A DNA stretch of 36,738 nt from Deltaproteobacteria bacterium (lineage in GTDB: Bacteria > Myxococcota_A > Polyangia > Fen-1088), in assembly GCA_016935975.1 (NCBI GenBank), contig JAFGPX010000211.1:1-36738 (forward strand), read 5' to 3'. Both the position numbers and the translations under genes were made by a program. The first letter of the stretch is position 1. Each line of letters opens with the position of its first letter. Below the pieces are notes generated by a model. The model ran no database searches, was not told the DNA's origin, and worked only from the letters and a program-made list of their open reading frames with translations. Positions 7,497 through 16,272 of this stretch are shown piece after piece.

Positions 7497-8426
7497 CTAC
7501 GGTGCCAGGTTCGTGCTGGCCGGATCCTGCTTGAGCTGGGCGGTCGAACGTTCGCTGCAGACGGGGCCGATCCCTCGGATGGCCTGGCAGAGCTTCCGGT
7601 AACGTGCCTCGACCGGCCGATCCGCGGTGCGCGGGCGCCTGCCCGGATCGACGACCGACAACCGTATCGACGTGATGGGGGTGGTGTCGAGATTCATCGC
7701 GCGCGACAAGGCGTAGTACAACACCGCGACGCGATGGGGGTAGTGACGGGCGGGGCCGTGATCGATGTAGCGCGGCCCGTGATTGTAGTGCGCCCAATAG
7801 GCGTGCGTTCGGTGTGCGCACGGAACCTGCCGTTGCCTGGTACGCAGGACTCCCTTGCTGTCGCGTGTGCGTACTGTGACGCTCTTGATGCCGCCGCCGT
7901 GGCGCCAATGCCCCAGCTCGCGCGCGCCGATGTCGATGTTCTTGACGGGATCCATGACGTCCTTCCACGCCAGCCCGCGGACGTTGCCGTTGATGCAACA
8001 GCCTTTCTTGTTGACGACGCAGCGAATGCCCATGAGTCCGCCGTCCTTCGCGTAGACGGTGCCTTCTTTCACCGTCGTGCGAAAGGCCTTCTCGTTCATG
8101 TCGCTCTCGTTGATCATCACCGCCAGGATCAGCGCCGGCGGAACATCGTGGCGTTTCGCCGATTCGAGCACGGCGGAACCGATGCGCTCGCAGTACTCCG
8201 GTTTCCACGCGGGGGTTCGCCAGCGCACGCGGTCCTTCACTTCGCAGATCGTGGTGGCGAGACAGGAGAGACTGGGCCATTCGCTGGCGTCAAGGCTTGC
8301 GGGCATGCTTGCTGCGCCGGAGCCGGGTTCCGCATTCTGTCTCGGTATGGCGAGCGGAGATGCCATCAGGCCTGCGAACGCAGTGACGGCGTGAAGAACC
8401 CATGTCTGACCGAAGACTGGAAGCAC
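7497..8426 (-). CDS. Exported lytic-transglycosylase-like protein
   Basis: This 309-residue protein has an N-terminal signal peptide (about residues 1-26) and then a short cysteine-containing spacer. Its central domain (about 75-185) resembles the SLT lysozyme-like fold: PPALILAVMINESD supplies the likely catalytic Glu107, and GLMGI (130-134) matches the family's GLMQI segment. Such enzymes cleave peptidoglycan glycan strands to 1,6-anhydromuramyl ends in the periplasm. The segment after GLMGI is unusual, with a CVVNKKGCC cysteine cluster and a His/Tyr-rich stretch (about 215-235). The GTG start at 8426 is well supported by AAGGA about six bases upstream. A promoter candidate lies about 110 bases further up. 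It faces the FAD-dehydrogenase gene head-to-head. The fold is likely; the activity is inferred. Confidence 0.78.
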   Translation of the reverse strand: MLPVFGQTWVLHAVTAFAGLMASPLAIPRQNAEPGSGAASMPASLDASEWPSLSCLATTICEVKDRVRWRTPAWKPEYCERIGSAVLESAKRHDVPPALILAVMINESDMNEKAFRTTVKEGTVYAKDGGLMGIRCVVNKKGCCINGNVRGLAWKDVMDPVKNIDIGARELGHWRHGGGIKSVTVRTRDSKGVLRTRQRQVPCAHRTHAYWAHYNHGPRYIDHGPARHYPHRVAVLYYALSRAMNLDTTPITSIRLSVVDPGRRPRTADRPVEARYRKLCQAIRGIGPVCSERSTAQLKQDPASTNLAP

Positions 8427-8540
8427 TCAGAATCCTTGAACTACCTGGAAGCTGTTTGGCGCCGACGTTGCCGCCGTATCTCAACACCGGTTCGCCAGCG
8501 GCGAGGCCCGGAGGGAAAGTCTCGTTCGGTCGAAAAAACA

Positions 8541-8569
8541 TCTTTACTTTGGCTTTGGCCTTCCGTCAA
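8541..8569 (-). promoter_or_regulatory. Candidate sigma-70-type promoter for the transglycosylase-like gene
   Basis: On the minus strand TTGACG (8569-8564) is followed after 17 bases by TAAAGA (8546-8541). The surroundings are noticeably richer in A and T than the rest of the window. The leader would be roughly 110 bases. The remainder of the 210-base gap (8427-8636) shows no other recognisable element. Confidence 0.5.
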
Positions 8570-8636
8570 CCAGAAAAACTCGTCGTGTGGTGCGGACGGA
8601 GCGAATGCCATATCGTGAGCTGCGGGATCCTTTCGC

Positions 8637-10199
8637 ATGAGCAGAATCGTCGACGTCTTCGTGCCGCTTGCCCTCGCCAGCGTCGAGCCGCTCGAACACG
8701 TGGCTGCGCGCAAGCTCGGGATTCCGTCGGCAGACGTGCAAGGCGTTCGCGTGCTCCGTCGCTCTCTCGACGCGCGCCAGGCGCGCACTCTGGGTCATCG
8801 TCTGCGCGTCGAGGTGTTTCTCGTCGGAGAATCGCCGCCGGCATCGCCGCGCATGCCCGCGCCGGCGCGGTGGCCGGCCCTGCGTCCGCGGCCACGTGTG
8901 GTGATCGTCGGCTCGGGACCGGCGGGAACCTGGGCCGCGCTTCGTCTTGCCGAAGCCGGTGTTCCCTCGACGATCCTCGAACGCGGCAAGCCGGTACAAC
9001 CTCGACGGCGCGACCTGGCGAAGGCCCAGCGCGGGCAGCTCGACCCTGACTCCAACTACTGCTTCGGCGAGGGCGGCGCCGGCACCTATTCCGACGGCAA
9101 GCTCTACACCCGCACCAAGGATCGCTCCGCCGTAGAACATGTCCTCGCCGATTTGGTTCGCTTCGGCGCGACGACTGACATCACCGTCGATGCGCGCCCC
9201 CACGTCGGCTCGAATCGTCTGCCAGAGGTGGTGTGGGCGCTGCGCGCTTTTCTCGAAGACCATGGCGTCGTCTATCGGTTCTCGTCCGTGCTGGCCGAGG
9301 TGGTCGCGCGCGCTGGCCGGGTGTGTGCCGTGCGCACGCTGGGCGGCGAGGAAATCGCCGCGGACGCGGTGGTGCTGGCCTGCGGACATTCGGCGCGCGA
9401 CGTGTACCGCTGGGCCGCGCGGGCCGGCCTCGCGCTCGAGCGCAAGGGCAGCGCGGTGGGCGTGCGCATGGAGCATCCGCAGTGGGTGATCGATCGCATG
9501 CAGTATGGCCGCGCGGCCGGCGACCCTCGCTTGCCTCCGGCCTTCTACGAAGTGCACGCAAACGTCGGGGAACGAAGCGTCTACAGCTTCTGCATGTGCC
9601 CGGGTGGTTTCGTCGTGCCGGCTGCGACCGAGGTCGATGGCGTGGTGACGAACGGCATGAGTCTGTCGCGGCGCAATTCCGCCTACGCCAACGCCGCCAT
9701 GGTGGTCGCCGTGGGTCCCGCGGACTACGGCGAGGCTGCGCTCGGTCCCTTGGCGGGCATCGAGTTTCAGCGCCGAATCGAGGAGGCGGCTTTCGCTCTG
9801 GGCGGGGGCGGACTGCGTGCTCCGGCACAGCGCCTCGCCGATTTCCTGGCGCAGAAGCCGAGCACGTCTTTGCCCGAGGTGAGCTATCACCCCGGCGCGA
9901 GCGCGGGGCGGGTGGACGCGTGCTTTCCGCCGTTTGTGGCGGCGGCCCTGCGCCGTGGGCTGGCGGCCATCACACGTCGCATCCCCGCTCTGCTGCACGC
10001 AGAGGCCGTGCTGCTCGCGGCCGAGACCCGCACCAGCGCTCCAGTACGCATCGTGCGCGATGCCGCAACCTTGCAGTCGCCTTCTTTGGCCGCGCTCTAT
10101 CCGGCGGGAGAGGGCGCCGGCTACGCCGGAGGCATCGTCAGCTCGGCGATCGACGGCGCCCGTGTGGCGGAAGCCATCCTGGCGGAGGCTAGGGTTTGA
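8637..10199 (+). CDS. FAD-dependent dehydrogenase/oxidoreductase (COG2509-type)
   Basis: The 520-residue protein has an N-terminal domain of about 80 residues (FAD_oxidored-like lead-in with RRSLDAR) and then a Rossmann FAD site, VVIVGSGPAG (about 88-97). Further family features are FGEGGAGTYSDGKLYTR, a YSFCMCPGG segment around residue 320, and a C-terminal FAD-closing motif PAGEGAGYAGGI followed by SSAIDG. This architecture is typical of the widespread but poorly characterised COG2509 flavoproteins, so I can name the fold but not the substrate. It appears full length. The last 11 bases overlap the 3' end of the convergent PilZ gene. ATG at 8637 has CGGGA about a dozen bases upstream. Confidence 0.9.
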   Translation: MSRIVDVFVPLALASVEPLEHVAARKLGIPSADVQGVRVLRRSLDARQARTLGHRLRVEVFLVGESPPASPRMPAPARWPALRPRPRVVIVGSGPAGTWAALRLAEAGVPSTILERGKPVQPRRRDLAKAQRGQLDPDSNYCFGEGGAGTYSDGKLYTRTKDRSAVEHVLADLVRFGATTDITVDARPHVGSNRLPEVVWALRAFLEDHGVVYRFSSVLAEVVARAGRVCAVRTLGGEEIAADAVVLACGHSARDVYRWAARAGLALERKGSAVGVRMEHPQWVIDRMQYGRAAGDPRLPPAFYEVHANVGERSVYSFCMCPGGFVVPAATEVDGVVTNGMSLSRRNSAYANAAMVVAVGPADYGEAALGPLAGIEFQRRIEEAAFALGGGGLRAPAQRLADFLAQKPSTSLPEVSYHPGASAGRVDACFPPFVAAALRRGLAAITRRIPALLHAEAVLLAAETRTSAPVRIVRDAATLQSPSLAALYPAGEGAGYAGGIVSSAIDGARVAEAILAEARV

Positions 10200-10644
10200 A
10201 AGGATCGTCCTTGACGTCGGGCGGTGGCGTGCGACCCGCATCGTCGTTGCCGGGAGTCGGCGGCTGGTCGTCGGTGATGACTTCCATCTCCGATCCGGCG
10301 GGCAGAATGGAACCGTCGAGATAGCGCATGAACATGTCGAGGAAAGACGCCTCCTTGGCCGACAGGTTGTCGAACATGGCGCCGATCTGGTATGCGCCCG
10401 CGATGGGCGTGCACCACACGACCCGAGCACGCAAGGGGAGTGGTTCGGAGGACGAAGTCGGCCCCAGGATCAGCACGAGCTCGATGCGCAGCTTGTCGCC
10501 AGAAGCCAAGGCGGCCGTGGTGATGATGCATATGCCCGAGCGGGACAGATCGCGCGTGCGCGCGATGAGCTTGCGGCCATCGGCGGTATGTACGTTCGCC
10601 TGGACGTCGACGGTGACACGTGGATAGCGGCGTAGGTCTTCCAT
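10189..10644 (-). CDS. PilZ-domain protein
   Basis: This 151-residue protein contains a PilZ domain over about residues 3-110, with the RRYPR version of the RxxxR motif (5-9) and a DLSRSG version of (D/N)xSxxG (about 33-38). These are the residues that bind cyclic di-GMP in PilZ proteins, so binding is plausible. An acidic, proline-rich tail of about 35 residues follows. Single-domain PilZ proteins commonly pass a c-di-GMP signal to motility, exopolysaccharide or transcription partners. It is the last gene of a possible three-gene minus-strand group (RpiB/PGI-like fusion, exported propeller-like protein, PilZ), 12 bases after its neighbour, and overlaps the convergent flavoprotein gene by 11 bases. 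Partners are unknown. Confidence 0.9.
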   Translation of the reverse strand: MEDLRRYPRVTVDVQANVHTADGRKLIARTRDLSRSGICIITTAALASGDKLRIELVLILGPTSSSEPLPLRARVVWCTPIAGAYQIGAMFDNLSAKEASFLDMFMRYLDGSILPAGSEMEVITDDQPPTPGNDDAGRTPPPDVKDDPFKP

Positions 10645-10656
10645 GTTTCCGGGTAG

Positions 10657-12465
10657 CTAGGGACTTCTGTCACGCGTGCATGCGACGAAGGCTCCGGCCG
10701 AAAGGCTGTCGAGCTCGGTCTCGATCTCGGTCATGCGCAGATGCCGGGTTCCGCTGTCCGCGCTCGCGGCATCGAGCGCGAGCCGGCGCCGCTCGAAGTA
10801 GAGCCGGTTGACGGTGCTCTCGATGTCGCGCCTCAGTTCGGCCATGTGCAACGCTTGGTTCTGGGCTGCGAGCTCCTCGGTGGAAAAGACCAGCTTGGCC
10901 AGATCCCAAGTGGCTCGCGCTTCGTATCGTATGTCATTTACCGTATCGATCCCAAGTGGGGAAGATAGCGCCGTCGCGGAACTGTACAGATCCAGCGACT
11001 CGCTGCGTCCGTAGCGTCTGGCCACCAACACGCGAAGCTCGGGTAGCCATGCGGCGCGCCCGGCCCGGGTCACATAGGACGCGGCTCTCTGGGGTTCGGT
11101 CATGGCGAGTTCCACGGCTTTGCGGCGAGCGACAATCAGGCACGCATGGTCGGGATCGTGCAGGTGGAGCCCGTGCTCGCTGTGGCGGGCAGGCGCAGCC
11201 TCAAGGGTGGGCCTTGCCGTTTCTTCGAGCGCCGCTTGCACGATAGGCAGACGTCGGGCGGCGAGTGGAAACTGGGCGAAAGCGAGGGCCTCGATAGTGC
11301 GGCCGGAAGCGCCGAAAACCGATGACGCGCGTAGCGACACCTTGGGCAGCCACGAAAACCAGCCTGCGGCGCCACGGCGCCGTCTCCGCGCAGCGACCTT
11401 GCCGGGACCTGGGGGCTCCGTCGCGAGCGCCGTGTCTTTCGGCGCCGAACAATAGAGGCCCGTGCCTGTCGCCAGCCAGACATGCTGACGCGTGAGCGCG
11501 ACATCGACGAGCGTCAGACCGGCCGGCGTCTCGACGTTCTGCCAGTGCCGGCCCTCATCGAAGGAGACGAGCAGGCTGGAGCCGACGGCCAGCCAGGGCA
11601 TTGCCTTGTCCTGCGGGCACAAGAAGTGGCACGCGCGCATGTGCGGAGTGCGTACCTCGGGGCCGCCGTCGGCTGGGATGGCCAACATGGAGTCGGCGAG
11701 CAAGGCGACGAGAGTATCCCCACAGTAGGCCAGGTCGGCCACCTTGCCGTCGAGGCCGATGCTTTGCGGTTCCGACCCGGTCTTGCCCCACGCGAGACCC
11801 GCCGGGGTCGCGTAGGCCCAGCGCTCGCCATCGGCGGAAAGCGCGACTTTCTCTGCCGGCATGGACAACGTCAGGAAGTGCTCCTCGCGCTTGCCGGCAG
11901 ACATGAGAACCAGACCGTCCGGCCTGGCCACGAGCAGCCTCGGCCCTGCCGCCGCCATCGTCCTCCCGCACGCTTGCGGCCCGCGTTCGCGCACCATGGC
12001 TCCGTCGGGACCGAAACGCAGCACGCCAGCCGCGCTTGCGATCCATATGTCCTGGGCACCGGCGGCAAGGACCGGTGCCGGCGCGGGTGCCCGCGGCGCT
12101 GGTGCCGGGCTCGGCCGTGCTGCTCGTCGCTGTGCCAGTGTGCGCTCGTCGTCTACGAGATCGACGGCCCAGTCCGTGTCGCGATCGGCATCGGCGACTC
12201 CGAGCGTGTCGAGGATCTCCTGGGCTTCGCGCCCGGGCCCGCGTTGATGGGGTGGGGCTTGCTTGCCGTCCTGCCGGCCGAGGCGGGCCACGACGCTCCC
12301 GTCGTCGCGCAGGAGCCAGACGGCGTGGCCGCGTAGCACGGCCACATGTCCGCCGGCGGCCGCCACGCGAGCGGTAGGGCCGGGCAAGACGCGGATCCAG
12401 TCGGCGCGAGCCGGGGGGACCAGGGCAAGTTGGACGATGACGAAGATGCCAAGGAGTGTGCGCAT
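10657..12465 (-). CDS. Exported propeller-like protein with helical C-terminal region
   Basis: The product is 602 residues from the ATG at 12465, chosen because a signal peptide starts there (hydrophobic core FVIVQLALV, cleavage after ARA near residue 22). The frame stays open to 12930 but that extension is Arg/Gly-rich shadow sequence. Residues about 25-330 contain short repeated beta segments of the kind IWIASAAGVLRFG and VWLATGTGLY, plus one Asp-box-like SFDEGRHW. This suggests a beta-propeller related to YCF48/BNR or regulator propellers. A basic linker (RRRRRGAAGW) follows. The last 250 residues are helical, ending in a coiled-coil-like stretch with NRLYFERRRLALD. No enzyme motif is visible. 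It is an envelope protein of unknown function, co-directional with the PilZ gene 12 bases downstream. Confidence 0.78.
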   Translation of the reverse strand: MRTLLGIFVIVQLALVPPARADWIRVLPGPTARVAAAGGHVAVLRGHAVWLLRDDGSVVARLGRQDGKQAPPHQRGPGREAQEILDTLGVADADRDTDWAVDLVDDERTLAQRRAARPSPAPAPRAPAPAPVLAAGAQDIWIASAAGVLRFGPDGAMVRERGPQACGRTMAAAGPRLLVARPDGLVLMSAGKREEHFLTLSMPAEKVALSADGERWAYATPAGLAWGKTGSEPQSIGLDGKVADLAYCGDTLVALLADSMLAIPADGGPEVRTPHMRACHFLCPQDKAMPWLAVGSSLLVSFDEGRHWQNVETPAGLTLVDVALTRQHVWLATGTGLYCSAPKDTALATEPPGPGKVAARRRRRGAAGWFSWLPKVSLRASSVFGASGRTIEALAFAQFPLAARRLPIVQAALEETARPTLEAAPARHSEHGLHLHDPDHACLIVARRKAVELAMTEPQRAASYVTRAGRAAWLPELRVLVARRYGRSESLDLYSSATALSSPLGIDTVNDIRYEARATWDLAKLVFSTEELAAQNQALHMAELRRDIESTVNRLYFERRRLALDAASADSGTRHLRMTEIETELDSLSAGAFVACTRDRSP

Positions 12466-12593
12466 GGTGGAACCGAGAGCAACCTGCGTGCCCACCCCAA
12501 GCTCCTGATATCGCTCGTGCCTGGGCCGACGGCCGGCCGGGCCGTCCGGAACTCGGACGCGGTGTTGCCCGGCGTCCGGCCGGCCTCCGTGGG

Positions 12594-14195
12594 CTAGGAT
12601 CCGGAAGCGCGGGTGCTCGAGGGGGACGAGCGCTCCGAGGCGAAAGGATACGTGCCCATGACCACGGCGGCCACGGTGGCCGCGATCTGCCAGCGGAAGA
12701 TCTCTGCCAAGATCTCGTAGCGGTCGCGGACCGCGATTTGGATATAGGGCTGGCCGGTGCCGTGCAAGGCTTCCATCTGTTCCGGGGTGGCTGCAGCCGC
12801 CTCGCCGCTGGCCTGCACGTGCACGAAGATGCGATCGGGCGGATAGCTCGGCGCGAGCGGTTCGTTCCAGGAGGTGACGATGCCCGTGGAAGCTTGGCCG
12901 GTCGCGACGGCGAGCAACCGGCCAATCCACGGTCCCAGCGGCAGGAACGACTTCGACAACAGCAACGTCAGCTTCTGACGACCGTGTTTGGCCATGGCCC
13001 CGAGCAGAACTCCCAGGCTGGCGCCGGGATTGTCTTCGAGCTGCGTCCGGCGGCAGGCCTCGGCCATGGTCGCGGCACGGCCAAGGACCTTCGCGGGATC
13101 GAGGCCGAGAAGCGCGGCAGGCACGAGCTGCTCATGGCCAATCGGTCCGAAGCCGTCGCCGGCCGCGGGGCTGCCGGCAAAGACCTTGCGGTACTTGTGC
13201 CCCTGCGCGACGTGGGCAATGGCGCTGCCGGCAGGCGCGATGGCGGCGAAACGTTGGCCCGCCCGCTCCGCGTCGCCGCCGCATCGTTCGAGCACCTTGG
13301 TCCAGAGGGCGTCTTCGGCGGTTTCCATGGCGAGGCCGCCGTCTGGTGTCGCAACGACCAGGACGAAGGTCGTGTTGACCTGGTACTTCTCGGGCATGGC
13401 GGCAGCCACATTGGCGCCGGCCTCGCGGCCGCCCGCGATGTGCACGCGCACGCCACTCGTGCCACAGGCGCGAGCCACGGCCGCCGCAGACGAGCCATTC
13501 GGGTCTTCGACCAAGAGGACCAGGTCTTTGAGCGGTGACCGGCGGACCTCGCGGGCGAAGCCGGCGATTCCCGGCAGGAGCGATGTCGCCTCGGCGGGGA
13601 GGACGACCCAACCGAGGGCGCTCTTGTTCCTCGCGTGCCGAACGGGACGGCTTGCGAAGAGGGTCGCATCCTGGTCGAAGATGCGGCCCGGGATCCCGAG
13701 CCCCTCGAGTCGCAGGCGCTCGCTCTCGGTCACGAAAGCCACGGCGGACGCGGTCTCGATCGCCGTGCACTTGGCGATGCGGCGGGCGTGGCGGCCGCCC
13801 GCGAATCCGGTGGCGAGCCAGGTGTCGACGATGGCGAAAGCCTCGCGCTGGGAAAGCAGGCGGCTGCCGATGCACAGCACGTTGGCGTTGTTGTCGAAGC
13901 GTGTGAGACGAGCCGCCTCGACGGTCGCGGGCACCACGGCGCGAATGCCACGCACCTTGCCGGCGGCGATGGCCATGCCTTGTCCGGTGGCGCACACGAG
14001 GACGCCGAGGGATCCCGGGTCACCGCGCACGGCATTCGCTACCACCGAAGCGAACTCGGGGTAATCACAAGCGGCGTCCGAATCGGGACCGAGGTCGACA
14101 ACCTCGCGACCTTGTGCGCGCAGGCGCTCTGCGAGATCCTTGCGTAGACCAAAGCCCGCATGGTCGCTGCCCACGTACACTCGCACAGGGTCCAT
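12594..14195 (-). CDS. RpiB/LacAB-type isomerase fused to a degenerate phosphoglucose-isomerase-like domain
   Basis: This 533-residue fusion has two parts. Residues 1-145 are an RpiB-family sugar-phosphate isomerase (ribose-5-P/ribulose-5-P in the pentose phosphate pathway), with SDHAG (10-14), the catalytic-type cysteine in CATGQGM (Cys68) and NANVLCIGSRLL. The usual HND before NANVL reads FDN, so the ring-opening histidine seems replaced. Residues about 165-520 follow the phosphoglucose isomerase half of bacterial Tal-Pgi fusions (NPGASLG, GRQKLTLL, PPDRIFVHV, FRWQIAATVA). The isomerase signatures are lost there: SKSGTT reads ATPDGGL, GGRYS reads GDGFG, the ESTGK loop reads VATGQ, and the NPFDQ tail reads TYPFA. 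I infer a working or altered RpiB head on a non-catalytic scaffold. GAGGGAGG precedes the ATG. The divergent xthA starts only 20 bases away. Confidence 0.85.
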   Translation of the reverse strand: MDPVRVYVGSDHAGFGLRKDLAERLRAQGREVVDLGPDSDAACDYPEFASVVANAVRGDPGSLGVLVCATGQGMAIAAGKVRGIRAVVPATVEAARLTRFDNNANVLCIGSRLLSQREAFAIVDTWLATGFAGGRHARRIAKCTAIETASAVAFVTESERLRLEGLGIPGRIFDQDATLFASRPVRHARNKSALGWVVLPAEATSLLPGIAGFAREVRRSPLKDLVLLVEDPNGSSAAAVARACGTSGVRVHIAGGREAGANVAAAMPEKYQVNTTFVLVVATPDGGLAMETAEDALWTKVLERCGGDAERAGQRFAAIAPAGSAIAHVAQGHKYRKVFAGSPAAGDGFGPIGHEQLVPAALLGLDPAKVLGRAATMAEACRRTQLEDNPGASLGVLLGAMAKHGRQKLTLLLSKSFLPLGPWIGRLLAVATGQASTGIVTSWNEPLAPSYPPDRIFVHVQASGEAAAATPEQMEALHGTGQPYIQIAVRDRYEILAEIFRWQIAATVAAVVMGTYPFASERSSPSSTRASGS

Positions 14196-14215
14196 ACCTC
14201 CCTCTCGGAGTCAGA

Positions 14216-14986
14216 ATGAAGATCGCCACCTGGAACGTCAACTCCATTCGCAAACGGCTGGATCGCGTCATTCCGTGGCTTGCCCAGCACCAGCCCGACG
14301 TGCTGTGCGTGCAGGAAACCAAGGTGGAGGACGATTCGTTCCCGCACGCCGAGATCGCCGGGGCCGGGTATCACGCGCTCTGCCACGGGCAGAAAGCCTA
14401 CAACGGCGTGGCGCTGCTTTCGCGCGGGCCGGCCCGGGCGGCGATGCGCGGCTTCGGCGACGGCGCGGAGGATGGCCAGGCCCGGTTCTTGGTCGCAGAC
14501 TTCGGGCCCTTGAGGGTGGGCACGGTGTATGTGCCGAATGGCCAAACCGTGGGCTCCGAGAAATTCGCCTACAAGCTCGAATGGCTGAGAAGGTGGCGGA
14601 GGTGGCTCTCCGCCCGGGCCGACGCCAAGGCGCCTTGGGCCTTTTGCGGCGACATCAACGTCGCTCCGGACGACCGGGATGTCTACGATCCCGAAGGCTG
14701 GAAGGACCAGGTGCTCTGCCATCCGGACGAACGCGCCGCCTTGGCCGAGATATGCCGCTGGGGCCTGGTCGATGTCTTCCGCGAGCACCACGCGGAGGGG
14801 GGCCTCTATTCCTGGTGGGACTACCGCCAGCTAAGCTTCCCCAAGAACCTCGGCCTGCGCATCGACCTCATCCTCTGCACGGCCAGCCTCGCGGCCCGCT
14901 GCACCTCCGTCGCCATCGACCGCGGCGCACGCAAAGGCCAGAACCCCTCGGATCACGCACCCGTCATCGCCGAGTTCGACCTCTAG
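14216..14986 (+). CDS. xthA: Exodeoxyribonuclease III
   Basis: The 256-residue protein is a standard-length ExoIII/AP endonuclease of the exonuclease-endonuclease-phosphatase fold. It carries NVNSIR (8-13), the metal-binding Glu of QETK (34), the GDINVAPDD segment with catalytic Asp and Asn, and a C-terminal SDHAP with the catalytic His. It should cut DNA 5' to abasic sites and trim 3' ends in base excision repair, acting in the cytoplasm. ATG at 14216 is chosen because the conserved MKIATWN start lies there, with CGGAG just upstream; the frame is open further back only as shadow. Only 20 bases separate this start from the divergent fusion gene, so at least one promoter must lie inside a neighbouring coding region. 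Confidence 0.95.
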   Translation: MKIATWNVNSIRKRLDRVIPWLAQHQPDVLCVQETKVEDDSFPHAEIAGAGYHALCHGQKAYNGVALLSRGPARAAMRGFGDGAEDGQARFLVADFGPLRVGTVYVPNGQTVGSEKFAYKLEWLRRWRRWLSARADAKAPWAFCGDINVAPDDRDVYDPEGWKDQVLCHPDERAALAEICRWGLVDVFREHHAEGGLYSWWDYRQLSFPKNLGLRIDLILCTASLAARCTSVAIDRGARKGQNPSDHAPVIAEFDL

Positions 14987-15014
14987 CGACGCCAATCATC
15001 GCGCCCACCGTCGC

Positions 15015-16184
15015 TTAGAACCAATGCCGGAAGGCGTACGCCAGCCGCTCGAGCAAGCGCTCGAGAAGCGAGCGCTTGCGGAATGTCTCCCAGCGGATCT
15101 CCGCGCCGGCCCCCATGTCGGCCAGGAGCATGTCTGCCACTTCTTCGTTGTATTTCTGGTCCAGGGCGTTGACCACCATCTCGAGGTTGTAGACGAGGGA
15201 TCGGTGGTCGAGGTTGTAGCTCCCTAGGGAGACGAATTCGTCGTCCACCAGCAAGGCCTTGGTATGGACGACCGAATGGTGCTGGAAGATGCGGACGCCG
15301 GCGGGCAGGAGACGGCCGTAGGTGGCCCGCGAGGCCAGGTCCACGGTCTGGGTGTCGCTGTGCTTGGGCACGAGGAGGCGGACATCGACCCCGCGCGTGG
15401 CCGCGTTGGCCAGGCTGCGCAGGAAGCCGGCATCCGGAACGAAGTAGGGGCTGGCCAGGTAGATGCGGCTCAGGCTGGCGCGGATCGCGTGCAAGGCGGC
15501 TCTCCGGATCGAGAAACGGTCTACGACCTCACGGTTGGCAATGACCGAGAGTGGGACGTGCCCGACGGGGGCCGGCCTTCCGAGCCGGCTCAGCTTGAAG
15601 CGCAGTCGGCGCTTGGCCCGCCAGTTCCAGGTTCGCAAGAAGACCGCTTCGATGCTCGTCACGGCAGGGCCCCGCACCTCGATTGCGGCGTCGTGCCATC
15701 CGCCACCGCCCTCGCTGTCCGGCCGCCACGAATCCGCGATGTTGATGCCCCCGGTGAACGCGACCTGGCCGTCGCAGACCAGCGTCTTGCGGTGGTTGCG
15801 GCGCAGTAGGGTCCAGAAACGGGGCCGCCACAGACGGTAGGGATGGTAGGGGATCGCCAGAACGCCGGCCTGGCGCATGGTACCGAAGAAACCGGCGGCA
15901 GCATGCCGGCAGCCGACGGAATCGTACAGCAGCCGGACCTCGACCCCGCGGCGCGCGGCCCGGCAGAGCGCGTCGGCGAAGCGCTTGCCGGTGTCGTCGT
16001 CGTTGAAGATGTACATCTCCATCGAGACACGGGTCTGGGCCGCATCGATGGCGGCGAGCCAAGCGGGGAAGGCCTGGCGGCCGTTGCGCAACAGGCGCAC
16101 GCTGTTGTTGCAGAGCAGCCCACCAGGCTCCTCGATGTAGCGGAGCGCCTGTGCCGACAAGCCCGTGAGCGCGGAGTTGGTCAA
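15015..16184 (-). CDS. Phospholipase D-family cardiolipin synthase-like protein
   Basis: This protein is about 389 residues, with two HKD motifs: HRKTLVCD (131-138, followed by GGINIAD) and HTKALLVD (307-314, followed by GSYNLDHRS). These are the paired catalytic motifs of bacterial cardiolipin synthases that join two phosphatidylglycerols or swap head groups at the inner membrane. The size and the lack of obvious N-terminal membrane helices fit the ClsB/ClsC type better than ClsA. The start is uncertain: I use a TTG at 16184. The frame is open to 16433 with ATGs at 16313 and 16292, but these overlap infA on the other strand. It ends tail-to-tail with xthA, leaving 28 bases between the stops. 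Confidence 0.88.
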   Translation of the reverse strand: MTNSALTGLSAQALRYIEEPGGLLCNNSVRLLRNGRQAFPAWLAAIDAAQTRVSMEMYIFNDDDTGKRFADALCRAARRGVEVRLLYDSVGCRHAAAGFFGTMRQAGVLAIPYHPYRLWRPRFWTLLRRNHRKTLVCDGQVAFTGGINIADSWRPDSEGGGGWHDAAIEVRGPAVTSIEAVFLRTWNWRAKRRLRFKLSRLGRPAPVGHVPLSVIANREVVDRFSIRRAALHAIRASLSRIYLASPYFVPDAGFLRSLANAATRGVDVRLLVPKHSDTQTVDLASRATYGRLLPAGVRIFQHHSVVHTKALLVDDEFVSLGSYNLDHRSLVYNLEMVVNALDQKYNEEVADMLLADMGAGAEIRWETFRKRSLLERLLERLAYAFRHWF

Positions 16185-16272
16185 GGCCAGCGCGAGTGTA
16201 TCAGCAAGAGCAGAAGGGCGAATTCTCGATTTGACCGGCGACGAGGGAGCGGGTAGCCTTCGGCCCGCCCCG

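Noticed and set aside
12466-12930. N-terminal extension of the exported propeller-like protein
   Set aside because: The extra 155 residues are Arg/Gly-rich frame noise inside the fusion gene; the signal peptide begins at 12465.
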